A DNA stretch of 64,000 nucleotides from NORP309 sp964352735 (GCA_964352735.1 CAYGTC010000004.1:62001-126000); one strand, 5' to 3'; counted from the first letter of the stretch, positions 1-9,490 are shown. Numbers and translations are program-made. The notes: generated by a model from the sequence alone, not told the origin.

Positions 1-1643
1 CATCTGAAAAGCTGGTCAATCAAGTCCGTGGTAAAAATGTGCCAGAAGTACAAATGCGAGATCTGATTAAAGCAATACTCAGTGCTGCCGACGATAAAAG
101 AATCAGTGTTTTGGTATTGAAACCAGATTATATTTGGCAGATTGGTTTGGCAGATTTAAAGGAGTTGGAAGCGGCTATTGATCAATTTAAAGCGAGGTCA
201 AACAAACCAGTTATTGCTTTGGCTGAAAACATGACTCAAAATCAATACTACTTTGCCAGCTTGGCTGATGAGATCATTCTTGACCCTCAGGCTTTTATGT
301 TTTTTAGAGGTTATGGCAGTTATCGTAATTATTACAAAGAAGGCTTGGATAAATTGGGCGTTGATGTGCATTTATTTAGGGTTGGAGAATATAAATCTGC
401 AGCAGAACCCTACATAAGAAATGATATGTCGCCAGAGGCAAAAGAGTCAGCCTTACATTATATGAGTGATTTATGGAATACCTATTTATCTGGTGTCGCC
501 TCGCGCAGAAATATTGACATAGATGACCTGAAAAAAGTCATTGAAAACCAAGCCAGTTTGTTAAGCGACTCTCAAGGTAACATGGCGCAAATGTATAAAA
601 AAATAGGCTTAGTTGATCAAATTAAAAGTGAGCATTTCAAAAATAAATACATTGCTTCTTTGAGTGCTGAAGACAGTAATAGCCAAGGTTATAGATACAT
701 TGATTTTCAAACATATGTTGCATCAATGGCACAAAACAATGTTAATAATCACAGCAATAAAATTGCCGTTGTGGTTGCAGAGGGGACTATACTAGATGGC
801 GAACAAAGTGCCGGAACCATTGGTGGTTTAACTACCAGTGCTATGTTACGTAGAGCCCGATTAGACAACACTGTCAAAGCTGTGGTATTAAGGGTTAACT
901 CTCCTGGTGGAGCGGTATTTGCTTCTGAACAAATCAGGCGCGAAGTAGATGCAATTAAAGTGGCAGGTAAGCCAGTGATTGTTTCGATGGGTAATATTGC
1001 TGCTTCTGGAGGTTACTGGATATCCATGACAGCAGACAAGATATACGCTTCAGATGCAACCATAACAGGATCCATCGGAATTTATGGTATGTTCATGACT
1101 TATCCACGAACTTTAGAGAAAATCGGTATCCACACTGATGGGGTTGGTACATCATCATGGGCAGGTGCTTTTCGAACCGATAGAGCGCTTGATGAGGATT
1201 TTTCAGCACTGATGCAGTCCAATATAGAGCATGGTTACCAGCAGTTTATCACAGCTGTAGCGATGGCAAGAGGGATGTCACTAGATTTGGTGGATACCAT
1301 AGCCAGAGGGCGCGTTTGGAGTGCTAAGCAGGCCAGAGATCTGGGGTTAATAGATGAAATTGGTGGACTCAGTGATGCTTTGGATGATGCGGCGAAACGG
1401 GCTAAGATAGGTGGTAATTATGATGTGGTTTGGGTTGAGAATCAATTAACTTTTACACAAAAAATGGTCATGTCGATGTTGGTTAATGCCACTGAAATAT
1501 TGGATATTGATGCATTCAATGATTACAATAAAAACCTGCAACAATTGCTTTCCCCCATTCAGGAATCTTTGCGATTAGCCGCTCATGCACAAATGGGGCA
1601 AATGACTCAATATGCGCATTGTTTTTGTGAAATTAAACCGTAA
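1..1643 (+). CDS. sppA: Signal peptide peptidase SppA, 67K type (5' end outside the window)
   Basis: Membrane-bound serine protease that degrades leftover signal peptides. The reading frame is already open at the window edge (from base 3), and the residues before the first possible start still match the family, so the gene is cut and its N-terminal membrane anchor is missing. About 546 codons are present, against roughly 618 residues in E. coli SppA. Both tandem peptidase S49 domains are visible. The catalytic Lys of the first domain lies in FRVGEYKSAAEP (codon at 393-395) and the nucleophilic Ser of the second in NIAASGGYW (codon at 1005-1007). The C-terminal part keeps the TGSIGI and GRVW segments. 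A promoter for rpoH follows, so the gene appears to be transcribed separately. Identification is firm. Confidence 0.96.
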   Translation, partial: SEKLVNQVRGKNVPEVQMRDLIKAILSAADDKRISVLVLKPDYIWQIGLADLKELEAAIDQFKARSNKPVIALAENMTQNQYYFASLADEIILDPQAFMFFRGYGSYRNYYKEGLDKLGVDVHLFRVGEYKSAAEPYIRNDMSPEAKESALHYMSDLWNTYLSGVASRRNIDIDDLKKVIENQASLLSDSQGNMAQMYKKIGLVDQIKSEHFKNKYIASLSAEDSNSQGYRYIDFQTYVASMAQNNVNNHSNKIAVVVAEGTILDGEQSAGTIGGLTTSAMLRRARLDNTVKAVVLRVNSPGGAVFASEQIRREVDAIKVAGKPVIVSMGNIAASGGYWISMTADKIYASDATITGSIGIYGMFMTYPRTLEKIGIHTDGVGTSSWAGAFRTDRALDEDFSALMQSNIEHGYQQFITAVAMARGMSLDLVDTIARGRVWSAKQARDLGLIDEIGGLSDALDDAAKRAKIGGNYDVVWVENQLTFTQKMVMSMLVNATEILDIDAFNDYNKNLQQLLSPIQESLRLAAHAQMGQMTQYAHCFCEIKP

Positions 1644-1762
1644 GAATTTATGAAAATTGTGGTCTAATATATTACTCATAGAATGAATGATTAACTGTGG
1701 GTTACTTGTGTCGCCATTACTCGTTGATTTGATGTTTCTTCAGAAAAGATAATGTGGAACTA

Positions 1763-1792
1763 TTGAATTTGAGTATTGTCATAATATATAAT
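1763..1792 (+). promoter_or_regulatory. Probable sigma-70 promoter of rpoH
   Basis: TTGAAT at 1763-1768 and TATAAT at 1787-1792 are separated by 18 bases. The -10 hexamer is perfect and the -35 matches 4 of 6. It would give a leader of about 80 bases before the rpoH start. It was found by eye. Confidence 0.6.
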
Positions 1793-1880
1793 TCGCTTCC
1801 TTGTCGCTTCATAGTAAGGACAAGTCTCAACCAATATTAAGTTTATTGGCCGCACAGCCAGCAATAGACAGGAGAAAAAC

Positions 1881-2747
1881 ATGACTAACAAAATTGCAAA
1901 AAACACACAATTGGCTCCAATACCTGCCATGACAGGTTCTCTCGAGAGTTACGTATCAGCCGTCAATCAAATTCCCATCCTCAGTAAAGAAGAAGAAAGA
2001 GAGTTGGGTGGTAAAGTATTTGATGAAAATGATTTGGATGCCGCTCACCGACTTGTTACATCTCACTTAAGGTTTGTGGTCTATGTTGCTCGATCTTATG
2101 CTGGCTATGGCTTGCCTGTAGGTGATTTGATTCAAGAAGGTAACATTGGCTTAATGAAAGCTGTAAAACGTTATGATCCAGCACATAAGGTACGTTTGGT
2201 TTCATTTGCTGTACATTGGATTCGTGCAGAAATTCATGAATATATTTTGAAAAACTGGCGCATACTGAAAGTCGCTACAACTAAAGCACACCGTAAATTA
2301 TTTTTCAACTTAAGAAAAAACAAAAAACGCCTTGGATGGTTAAGAGGCCCTGAAATCAAAAAAATTGCCGAAGACTTGAACGTTAAACCAGAAGTTGTGG
2401 TGGAAATGGAATCAAGGTTACATGGACAAGATATTTGTTTTGATTTACCTGTCGATGAAAGTGATGAGGACAACAGTTTTTCTCCACAAGCATGGTTAAC
2501 CAATGCTGCACCAAGTCCTGAGACGGTCTTGGAGAAAGAAACGGAAAGCGCTCAAAGTCACGACTTATTGTTTAAAGGTTTGGATAAATTAGATGACCGC
2601 AGTTTAGATATCATCGAAAGCCGTTGGCTATCAGATAAAAAAACAAGATTACAAGATTTAGCCCAAAAATACAACGTTTCAGCGGAACGGATCAGGCAAC
2701 TTGAAGCTGTTGCAATGAAAAAGCTGAAAAGCCAAATTACTCTGTAG
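1881..2747 (+). CDS. rpoH: RNA polymerase sigma factor RpoH (sigma-32, heat shock)
   Basis: Sigma-70-family factor that directs RNA polymerase to heat-shock promoters. Its 288 residues match the usual RpoH length (E. coli 284). Region 2 is seen at residues 50-125, with DLIQEGNIGLMKAVKRYDP and VRLVSFAVHWIRAEIHEY. The RpoH box, diagnostic of the subfamily, appears as HRKLFFNLRK at about 137-146. Region 4.2 with its helix-turn-helix (SAERIRQLEAVAMKKL) ends the protein. The start is supported by an AGGAG ribosome-binding site 6 bases before the ATG. A sigma-70-like promoter lies about 90 bases upstream and a hairpin follows the stop, so the gene is probably monocistronic. Whether its leader acts as a thermosensor cannot be judged by eye. 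Confidence 0.97.
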   Translation: MTNKIAKNTQLAPIPAMTGSLESYVSAVNQIPILSKEEERELGGKVFDENDLDAAHRLVTSHLRFVVYVARSYAGYGLPVGDLIQEGNIGLMKAVKRYDPAHKVRLVSFAVHWIRAEIHEYILKNWRILKVATTKAHRKLFFNLRKNKKRLGWLRGPEIKKIAEDLNVKPEVVVEMESRLHGQDICFDLPVDESDEDNSFSPQAWLTNAAPSPETVLEKETESAQSHDLLFKGLDKLDDRSLDIIESRWLSDKKTRLQDLAQKYNVSAERIRQLEAVAMKKLKSQITL

Positions 2748-2767
2748 AAATTGATAAAATCAATATT

Positions 2768-2818
2768 ATTCCATCTCAAAGATAGACTGAGCAATTCAGT
2801 TGTACTTTGAGATGGAAT
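2768..2818 (+). terminator. Long hairpin after rpoH, probable terminator
   Basis: The arms 2768-2781 and 2805-2818 form a perfect 14-bp inverted repeat (ATTCCATCTCAAAG with its complement). The loop holds a smaller ACTGA/TCAGT stem. Only a weak T-rich stretch follows, so termination efficiency is uncertain. Confidence 0.55.
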
Positions 2819-3436
2819 GGATTTTATGTAACTCTAGGATACAAGTTCTCTACATAATAAAACAAATTTAAGTGCGTTGATGTTAAATAATTATCCCACA
2901 GCCATTAATTGATAAATCTCAGATGTGCTCAAAGGTATAAAGTGGTTTTATATAATGCTTGAAAAGTTAAGGATGCAATTTTTAGGTGTGATTGTACTGA
3001 TTTATGAAGCCCTACAATCGATAGAAAGGTATTCTTGAGCAAGCCGAATAGGTTTTTTTAAAAATAAAATCCATACACACCATGTTAAATCATAAATCAT
3101 TTTGTTCATACATGTACATTTTAAGTTATTGATATCTTTATGATTAATTAGAAATCTTCCGAAAAACAACCCGATATATGCCCTTCTTTCTCCCTTTAAA
3201 ATTGTATTAAAATGTACTATTAATCGTTATGTTATCCACATGTTTGACGAAATCCGTTGAGCATTTTTTGAATTGATTTAAAGCTTAATTAATGAGTCAA
3301 TTCGATTAATTCAATATAAATAATATAAACATAAAAGAGATTTTTGCTCAGTATGTGTATCTCGATCAAAAGATTGTAAACATGTCAATCGTACACAGTG
3401 AGTTACAAAGCTCAATAATTTTAAAAAGAGGAAAAC
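2819..3436. other. Non-coding stretch between rpoH and the beta-roll gene
   Basis: About 620 AT-rich bases after the rpoH hairpin. I see no convincing gene. The reading frame starting at 3355 runs into the next gene in another frame and has no family features. The end of the stretch (about 3300-3436) should contain the promoter of the beta-roll gene, but no hexamer pair stands out. An AGAGGA ribosome-binding site lies at 3426-3431. Confidence 0.5.
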
Positions 3437-6400
3437 ATGAACATGAAAATCAAGCCAAAAGCCTTGGTGTTAGCAGTGAGTTCATTACTCGCATGCGGAA
3501 CATTAGCAGCAAGTGTGAAATTAATAGAGAAAAGCTATTATCAAACCGAAATTCAACAACATCATATAGAAAACCACATGACTACAGCCTTAACAGCTCC
3601 ATTGCAGACTATTTCAGTAAGCATTACTGAATCTGGAGCGCTTTATGTGGGTAAAATACGCGATGACTATTTTTTCTGGGTGATACATCAACCAACCAAT
3701 CGATTGGTTTTGGTAGAACATATCACCATTGATCCTCAGATATCTCAAGTATTACAGGTTGAACTTTTTCCAAAGACCACAGCTGTATTTTACTCAGATG
3801 AGTTGATTACGAGCAATCAGTCTACGCCTATCGTATTCAAAGGTGACTTAATTGCAGGAAAAATTGCAATGCCAATAGATTATGGGTACTTCACACAATT
3901 AAAAAATGCAGTAAGTGATGTTGGAGACAGTGTGATCATTGACGCCAGTCAAAATCAATTGTTAACTATTTTGAATAGGCAAGAAGAAATATTTGAAGCA
4001 GTTGACAAGGTAAATCCATTAATTGTTGATGATATAGAAAACTTTAAGAGCAAAGCATCGCAAGCTGTGTTATCGCTTAAAAAACAAGTCGAAACCAATG
4101 AACAATATGGGGAAGCGCGACTTGAAGAATATGAAAGTATGACACTGGGGTATCAACAACAGTTTTTAGATCAACTAGATTCTGATTTGATGACATTGCA
4201 AAATTCGAGTAATGATTTAACTGAAAATATCAATAAACAGGTGACTCATTATACAACGCGAGTGATTCCTTGTATCGAAAACCTTGATGCAAAAATGACT
4301 AGGGAAATGACTGCTGTAATTAGTAGGTTAGATATAGAGGATCAAAATGAAGACTTAAATGAAGCAGCTGAAAATCTAATTGATCAAACAGAATTGAGTA
4401 TGGATAGACAGGCATTACAGATGGAAGAATGCATTGGCGGTTTAACAACCATTGAAAACTATGATTCTAATAATATCATTTCAGAAGAAAAATACTTATC
4501 ATTGAACAGTAGTACAGAATTACTTGAACAGCGTATAGATCAGGAAATAACATCATGGAGTGATGATATGCAATCAGAGTCAGATAATCTCGTTTCAAAA
4601 ATTAATACAGATGAACTGGTTGAAAGAACATTGTCCTATGAAACCATGTTTGATCGTTGGCTTAGTCCAAGGGTCCTGCAGCAAAAACATTTAATAACAC
4701 AACCGAAAGCTGAGTTAGAAGAAGCTTTAGAGACCAGAGGTGGTGAAGAAATGCTATGCGAAGACGAAACTTTTAACATCGAATTTAATATAGGTGGGAT
4801 GACAGTGGTTTTAGGCACACCGTTTGATGACAATATCGTTACTGGAAACAAAAATAATTTGATATTGAGTTTTTCAGGTGATGACTGTATAGAGTCTCAC
4901 GCTGGTTATGATGTGGTTCTCTCGGGAACTGGTGAAGATACGATTTATGCAGGTGATGATCATGATCTGGTTCATGGTGGTCAAGGCAATGATGAGATAC
5001 ATGGCAGTGCAGGTAATGACTATAGCTTCAATATCAGTGGTGTCGAAATTGAGGTTAATATTGGCAATTTATTAATGGGCGGTGCTGGCAATGACAGCAT
5101 CTTTGGTGGTGAAGTCGATGCAGATAGAGGAGAAAATGGTACAGTAGAAAATAATGGGTTTACTGATATCATATTGGGTGATTCGTTTCTGTTTGGGGAC
5201 TCGGCAGGTGACGATGTTATCATGGGGGAAATGGGTGTTGATTTCATTTTTGGTCAAGCTGGCAATGATACATTGAGTAACGTTGTTCCTGGAGCCATTT
5301 CAGTGGCGGGAATTCCACGTCATTTTGGTTCATTCTTCTTTGGCAATTCAGGTGATGATAAGATTACTGGATCAAATACCAATACTTCAACTTCTTCTTT
5401 GGGAGACTTTGCTTTTGGTAATGATGGTAATGACACCATAAATTTGGGAGATGGACGAGATTTTGGTTTTGGTAACCAAGGAAATGATACCATCAATGGT
5501 CAAGATGGTATGGATTTTATCTTTGGTAATCTAGGCAATGACAGTATTAATGGTGGCAGAGGTATTGATTTGATTTTTGGAGGCAGAGATCATGACATCA
5601 TGCATGGTAATGAAGGCGTATTCGATTTAATCTTTGGAGGCAGAGGCCGTGACCGTTTGTTTGGTGACGAAGGCGTTGATTTGATCTTCGGTAGTCAGGA
5701 TGTTGATACCATTAATGGTAATAAGTCTTTTGATTTGATTTTTGGTGGAGATGCAGGCGACATCATACATGGCGATGAAGATTTAGATATCATCTTTGGT
5801 AACAATGGAGTAGATACTTTGTTTGGTGACGATGGAATGGATTTGATTTTTGGAAATAATGACAGCGACACTTTATTTGGTGGTGATGATACGGATGTGA
5901 TGTTTGGTAACTCAAATACCAATGAAAATAGCGTGGAAACCTTATGGGGTGGTAATGGCATTGATATTATGTTTGGTAACACCGGTATTGATAGAATGTA
6001 TGGGCAAGAGGGCATAGATTTGATGTTTGGTAACAATGGTGATGATGAAATGTATGGCGGCAATGGTCAAGACATTATGTTTGGTAACACTGGTAATGAC
6101 TACATAGATGGACAAAATGATATTGACGTATTGTTCGGAAATGATGGTAATGACAGAATATTGGGTGGTTCAGGCCAAGATCTGGGTTTTGGTAATAACG
6201 GTTGTGATATCATGAATGGCGGTGACGATACTGATTTATTCTTTGGTAATTCAAATAATGATATTATCAGTGGAGACAATGGTTTAGATGTGCTTTTTGG
6301 TAATGGAGGTTCAGATGAAGTCAGAGGCAATGCCAATAAGGATATGTTATTTGGTAATGATGGTAATGATTATGTCAATGGCGGTAGCGATTTAGATTTG

Positions 6401-6901
6401 TTATTTGGTAATTCGGGCAATGATCATATGATGGGTGGAAGCAGCAAAGATATCATGTTTGGTAATTCAGGAAACGATTACATGAATGGTGGCACAGGTG
6501 GCGATGTCATGTTTGGAAACACAGAAAATGATATTATGGACGGTGGCAATGACAATGACTTGATTTTTGGTAATAGAGGTCATGACAAAATCAATTCTGG
6601 TTATGGTACTGACTGGACCTGGGGTAATAGAGACAACGATAGGATGAGGTCAGTTGAAGGCAAAAACTTTGCATTTGGTAACCGTGGCAATGATACGCTT
6701 GATGGCTATAGATCAGGCGGCTCTGATTCGAGAGATAGAATGTGGGGTAATCGCAATAATGATAACATCACTGGGAATAAAAACAACCAGCGTGACAGAA
6801 GGTATGGTGGTTGGGGCAGTGATAGCAAATCATGGAATACCACTTTCATCAGTGCTTCAGAATTCAATGTTACATGGACAACACCAGCGTGTGATTTTTA
6901 A
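3437..6901 (+). CDS. Exported coiled-coil protein with a very long RTX-like beta-roll
   Basis: 1154 residues. A signal sequence (residues 1-25) carries a possible lipobox SLLAC with Cys20, or alternatively a signal peptidase I site after LAA. A globular part reaches about residue 190. A helical, Glu/Gln-rich region with coiled-coil character spans about 190-430. From about 455 to 1120 the protein is a chain of glycine- and aspartate-rich calcium-binding-type repeats. The repeats are unusual: about thirty turns carry an aromatic FGN, FGG or WGN step followed by GND, alternating with a MxGGxG-type turn, about 18 residues per full repeat. RTX repeats normally bind Ca2+ and fold outside the cell. 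RTX proteins usually leave through type I secretion without a Sec signal, so the Sec signal here is notable. A strong ribosome-binding site supports the start, and a terminator follows. Surface or adhesive structural role is inference. Confidence 0.85.
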   Translation: MNMKIKPKALVLAVSSLLACGTLAASVKLIEKSYYQTEIQQHHIENHMTTALTAPLQTISVSITESGALYVGKIRDDYFFWVIHQPTNRLVLVEHITIDPQISQVLQVELFPKTTAVFYSDELITSNQSTPIVFKGDLIAGKIAMPIDYGYFTQLKNAVSDVGDSVIIDASQNQLLTILNRQEEIFEAVDKVNPLIVDDIENFKSKASQAVLSLKKQVETNEQYGEARLEEYESMTLGYQQQFLDQLDSDLMTLQNSSNDLTENINKQVTHYTTRVIPCIENLDAKMTREMTAVISRLDIEDQNEDLNEAAENLIDQTELSMDRQALQMEECIGGLTTIENYDSNNIISEEKYLSLNSSTELLEQRIDQEITSWSDDMQSESDNLVSKINTDELVERTLSYETMFDRWLSPRVLQQKHLITQPKAELEEALETRGGEEMLCEDETFNIEFNIGGMTVVLGTPFDDNIVTGNKNNLILSFSGDDCIESHAGYDVVLSGTGEDTIYAGDDHDLVHGGQGNDEIHGSAGNDYSFNISGVEIEVNIGNLLMGGAGNDSIFGGEVDADRGENGTVENNGFTDIILGDSFLFGDSAGDDVIMGEMGVDFIFGQAGNDTLSNVVPGAISVAGIPRHFGSFFFGNSGDDKITGSNTNTSTSSLGDFAFGNDGNDTINLGDGRDFGFGNQGNDTINGQDGMDFIFGNLGNDSINGGRGIDLIFGGRDHDIMHGNEGVFDLIFGGRGRDRLFGDEGVDLIFGSQDVDTINGNKSFDLIFGGDAGDIIHGDEDLDIIFGNNGVDTLFGDDGMDLIFGNNDSDTLFGGDDTDVMFGNSNTNENSVETLWGGNGIDIMFGNTGIDRMYGQEGIDLMFGNNGDDEMYGGNGQDIMFGNTGNDYIDGQNDIDVLFGNDGNDRILGGSGQDLGFGNNGCDIMNGGDDTDLFFGNSNNDIISGDNGLDVLFGNGGSDEVRGNANKDMLFGNDGNDYVNGGSDLDLLFGNSGNDHMMGGSSKDIMFGNSGNDYMNGGTGGDVMFGNTENDIMDGGNDNDLIFGNRGHDKINSGYGTDWTWGNRDNDRMRSVEGKNFAFGNRGNDTLDGYRSGGSDSRDRMWGNRNNDNITGNKNNQRDRRYGGWGSDSKSWNTTFISASEFNVTWTTPACDF

Positions 6902-6932
6902 TAATTGTTAGTCAAGATAAGTTTTTCTTATA

Positions 6933-6967
6933 AAATGCCTCGGATAATCGTATTATTCGGGGCATTT
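6933..6967 (+). terminator. Intrinsic terminator of the beta-roll gene
   Basis: AAATGCC at 6933-6939 pairs with GGCATTT at 6961-6967, and the inner bases continue the stem to 16-17 pairs with two G-T wobbles around a CGT loop. A short T-rich stretch follows. Confidence 0.75.
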
Positions 6968-6984
6968 GGCTTTTATGTTCTTAA

Positions 6985-7118
6985 CCTGGATATTTCATCA
7001 AATCGGTAAAAAATCGATTTTATCTATGGAAAACATTGAGTTAGACGATTTTGTTAAAAGGACATTTTGTACCTGAATGGTTTTATGAAAAAATGGCTGA
7101 ATATATTGAATAAAATTA
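6985..7118 (+). repeat. Dispersed intergenic element, copy 1 (truncated)
   Basis: Matches the left half of the elements at 12932-13164 and 62035-62262. The shared core includes ACTTTGTACCTGAATGGTTT-like sequence, followed by TTTATGAAAAAAATGGCTG with small differences and TTGAATAAAA. The match ends near 7118, before the hairpin found in the other two copies. The left end (CCTGGATATTTCATCA) is a decayed version of the terminal repeat of copy 2. Confidence 0.8.
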
Positions 7119-7282
7119 GTTAAATATTAACTTAGGACAGTAATCTATCACGTCTATGTTTTAAGCGCGTTGAAAATTATATGAATCAATGTAAAATGAT
7201 TGAAAAATAAATTATAAAAGTTTGTAACAAATACAAGCATCAGCCGTTGTCTAATTAAATATCACAAAAAAAGGTTATAAAA
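7119..7282 (+). promoter_or_regulatory. Upstream region and possible promoter of the TVNG-repeat lipoprotein gene
   Basis: TTGAAA at 7170-7175 and TAAAAT at 7192-7197 are 16 bases apart and could be a sigma-70 promoter about 90 bases before the start codon. An AAGG ribosome-binding site precedes the ATG. Nothing else is recognisable here. Confidence 0.4.
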
Positions 7283-7987
7283 ATGAAAAAAATAATCGTA
7301 TTAATCATAGCATCAACATTCTCATTATCTGCATGTGGCGGTTTTATGGGCAGCAAAAACGTGGCTGCAAATACAGATGCACCCAATAAAGATTATGACA
7401 CCGTTAACGGCAGCATAACTGTTGGTAGTGACTCTCATGTGGGGGATTTATCGACCGTTAATGGCTCAGTTAAAGTGGCTGACGACAGCCAAGTTGGTGA
7501 TGCCAGTACGGTCAATGGCAGCGTTGTTTTTGCTAATGGTGTAAAAGCTGAATCAGCAGAAACAGTCAATGGTTCAATTAAGCTTGGTGAAGGCTGCGAT
7601 ATTGAGGAAAATGTTGAAACTGTGAATGGTTCAATCATTGCCGGTTCTGAGTGTCATATTGGAGGAAACTTTGAAACGGTTAATGGTAAACTCAGAGCAA
7701 TTAATGCTAAAATTGATGGCAGTGTCAAAACCGTTAATGGTCATATTTATTTGTTGAACGGAACAGTGTTAGATGATGACATCATCATTAAGAAAAGCAA
7801 AAGCTTCTTTGGTGGTGGCAGTAAGAAAACACCTAAAGTGGTATTGGGAAAGAATGTGGTTGTGAATGGAAGTTTGAAATTTGAACGCAAAGTAAAACTT
7901 TATGTTCATGACACAGCAGATGTTGATGATGATGTGGAAAACGCTGAAATCATCAGATTCAGCGGTGATGAAAAACCCTATAAATAA
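7283..7987 (+). CDS. Lipoprotein with tandem TVNG repeats, probable beta-solenoid
   Basis: 234 residues. The signal peptide ends in the lipobox LSAC (Cys18), so the mature protein should be membrane-anchored in the envelope. Residues 39-155 contain seven repeats of the form (D/S/E/K)TVNG(S/K/H) about 17-18 residues apart, interleaved with short beta-prone stretches. This is the pattern expected of a left-handed beta-helix or a bactofilin/DUF4097-like fold. Another VVNGSL occurs near residue 195, and the tail is Asp/Lys-rich. The gene stands alone between a repeat element and the sulfotransferase gene. I do not recognise a specific function. A structural or polymer-forming role is inferred from the repeats only. 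Confidence 0.8.
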   Translation: MKKIIVLIIASTFSLSACGGFMGSKNVAANTDAPNKDYDTVNGSITVGSDSHVGDLSTVNGSVKVADDSQVGDASTVNGSVVFANGVKAESAETVNGSIKLGEGCDIEENVETVNGSIIAGSECHIGGNFETVNGKLRAINAKIDGSVKTVNGHIYLLNGTVLDDDIIIKKSKSFFGGGSKKTPKVVLGKNVVVNGSLKFERKVKLYVHDTADVDDDVENAEIIRFSGDEKPYK

Positions 7988-8015
7988 TTGAACAGAGAAT
8001 CGATGAATTGAATAA

Positions 8016-8047
8016 GGCTCACTTATGTATCTAATATTATGTGGGCC
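8016..8047 (+). terminator. Weak hairpin after the TVNG-repeat gene
   Basis: GGCTCAC (8016-8022) can pair with GTGGGCC (8041-8047) with one G-T pair, and the inner bases add a few A-T pairs. No real T-run follows, so it is only a possible terminator. Confidence 0.3.
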
Positions 8048-8160
8048 ATTCAGATTAATTGTATCAAACATTTATTCTTTGCAGATTAAATTCTTGATAT
8101 TCTGGCTTATCAGAGTTAAAACAGTCACAATATCTTAAAATTTCTGATAACAGTTAATCA

Positions 8161-9264
8161 ATGAAAGTACCAAGCGGTTTATATTTTAAAACCCAAATGA
8201 TGATCAAGTTTAAATGGCTTTATAAGTCATTGGGTGACGTAGAAAGTGCCTTATTAAAATCAGAACTGAATGATATTAAGATTAAAAAACCTGTATATGT
8301 GACTGGCTTAGCCCGTTCGGGTACTACAATAATTACAGAGATATTATCTAAAACACCAGAGGCCGGTTGCCATACGTATGGTGATTTTCCTGGGGTTTTC
8401 ACCCCTTATTGGAATAATTGGCTTCGACAGAAAAAACAATTTGTGCACGCAAAAAAAGTAGAGCGCAGTCATAAAGACAGAATCAAAGTTAACAATGATT
8501 CTGCTGAAGCCTTTGAAGAAGTCTTGTGGATGTATTTCTACCCATACATACATAATAAAGGTATCGTTGAATCAGTAAAATTGAATGACCATGATGGGTT
8601 TGTTGACTATTATCAGCAGCACATTAAAAAGCTTTTATTGATCAAAGAAAAGTCCAGATATTTGACTAAAGCCAATTACAATATCAATCGAATCACAGAT
8701 ATTTTATCAATTTTTCCCGACGCTAAGGTTATTGTGCCAATCCGTCACCCAGTTAATCACATAGCTTCTTTGATGAAGCAGCACGACATTTATCTGAAGG
8801 CGGGTAAAAATAATTCGCGTATTGACAGGCAGTTGGCTGCTTCAGGCCATTTTGAATTTGGTCAACTCAGAGAAATGGTGAAAATAAAAGATTCAGATTA
8901 TGCTGAAAAAGTTCAACAACTGTGGTCGCAAGGGCGAGAAATACAAGGATGGGCGCATTATTGGCAGGGTTTATATGGCGCTATCCATACATTGAAAAAA
9001 AACAATGATCAATGTGATCGGGCCATTCAATTTGTTCAATATGAGTTATTATGTGGTGACTCAATAAAAACCATAGATGAGATGATTGCTCATTGCCAAT
9101 TTAAAACTTCTGGTTTGGATGCTTTAAAAGAACATTACCACAAACGTTTAACATTGCCGGATTATTATCAGCACCAGTTCAACGAAAAAGAAATCAGTGA
9201 AATTCTACAAATTACTTCTGCGGTATCAGAAAAATTTGGCTATAATGAATGCAATTATAACTAG
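8161..9264 (+). CDS. Sulfotransferase family protein
   Basis: 367 residues, no signal peptide, presumably cytoplasmic. Sulfotransferases move a sulfuryl group from PAPS to a hydroxyl or amine. The 5'-phosphosulfate loop is seen as GLARSGTT at residues 49-56, and the 3'-phosphate motif as IVPIRHPVNHIASL beginning at about 191, with the expected Arg and downstream Ser. The family is often used for modifying glycans or small molecules, but the acceptor cannot be read from sequence. The start has no clear ribosome-binding site; internal Met14 or Met15 are alternatives. It heads a tight run with the three following genes, suggesting shared work on a sulfated or phosphorylated envelope compound. 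Confidence 0.85.
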   Translation: MKVPSGLYFKTQMMIKFKWLYKSLGDVESALLKSELNDIKIKKPVYVTGLARSGTTIITEILSKTPEAGCHTYGDFPGVFTPYWNNWLRQKKQFVHAKKVERSHKDRIKVNNDSAEAFEEVLWMYFYPYIHNKGIVESVKLNDHDGFVDYYQQHIKKLLLIKEKSRYLTKANYNINRITDILSIFPDAKVIVPIRHPVNHIASLMKQHDIYLKAGKNNSRIDRQLAASGHFEFGQLREMVKIKDSDYAEKVQQLWSQGREIQGWAHYWQGLYGAIHTLKKNNDQCDRAIQFVQYELLCGDSIKTIDEMIAHCQFKTSGLDALKEHYHKRLTLPDYYQHQFNEKEISEILQITSAVSEKFGYNECNYN

Positions 9265-9274
9265 TTTGAACAGC

Positions 9275-9487
9275 ATGAGAAAGACAAGTTTACTATTATT
9301 CCTTTCATTAATACTGATGATTAATCCAGTATTTGCTTATATTGGCCCTGGTGCAGGTATACCATTTATTGGCAGTTTTATTGGCTTTATTGTTACTGTT
9401 GTTTTGGTCATATCGGCAATTTTGTTTTGGCCTATTCGTAAGATTTTAAAAAAGAGAAAAGCTAAAAAAGGCCCAACAGAGCCATAG
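9275..9487 (+). CDS. Small YIGPG-type membrane protein
   Basis: 70 residues from the ATG at 9275. A signal peptide (MRKTSLLLFLSLILMINPVFA) is followed at once by YIGPGAGIPFIGSF, a hydrophobic segment and a basic tail (FWPIRKILKKRK). I recognise this layout as a recurring small-protein type in proteobacteria, often near alkaline-phosphatase-superfamily genes, as here. Longer reading from 9197 or 9245 would overlap the sulfotransferase gene and spoil the signal peptide, so 9275 is preferred. It probably sits in the inner membrane with the basic tail in the cytoplasm. The function is unknown. Confidence 0.75.
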   Translation: MRKTSLLLFLSLILMINPVFAYIGPGAGIPFIGSFIGFIVTVVLVISAILFWPIRKILKKRKAKKGPTEP

Positions 9488-9490
9488 TTC

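Noticed and set aside
3355..3630. 91-codon frame before and overlapping the beta-roll gene
   Set aside because: It overlaps the signal-peptide region of the large gene in another frame, has no ribosome-binding site and no recognisable features. The real gene has a strong ribosome-binding site at 3426-3431.
5020..6336. Minus-strand frames opposite the beta-roll repeats
   Set aside because: They are mirror products of the regular repeat DNA: Ser/Pro-rich low-complexity strings without starts or signals.
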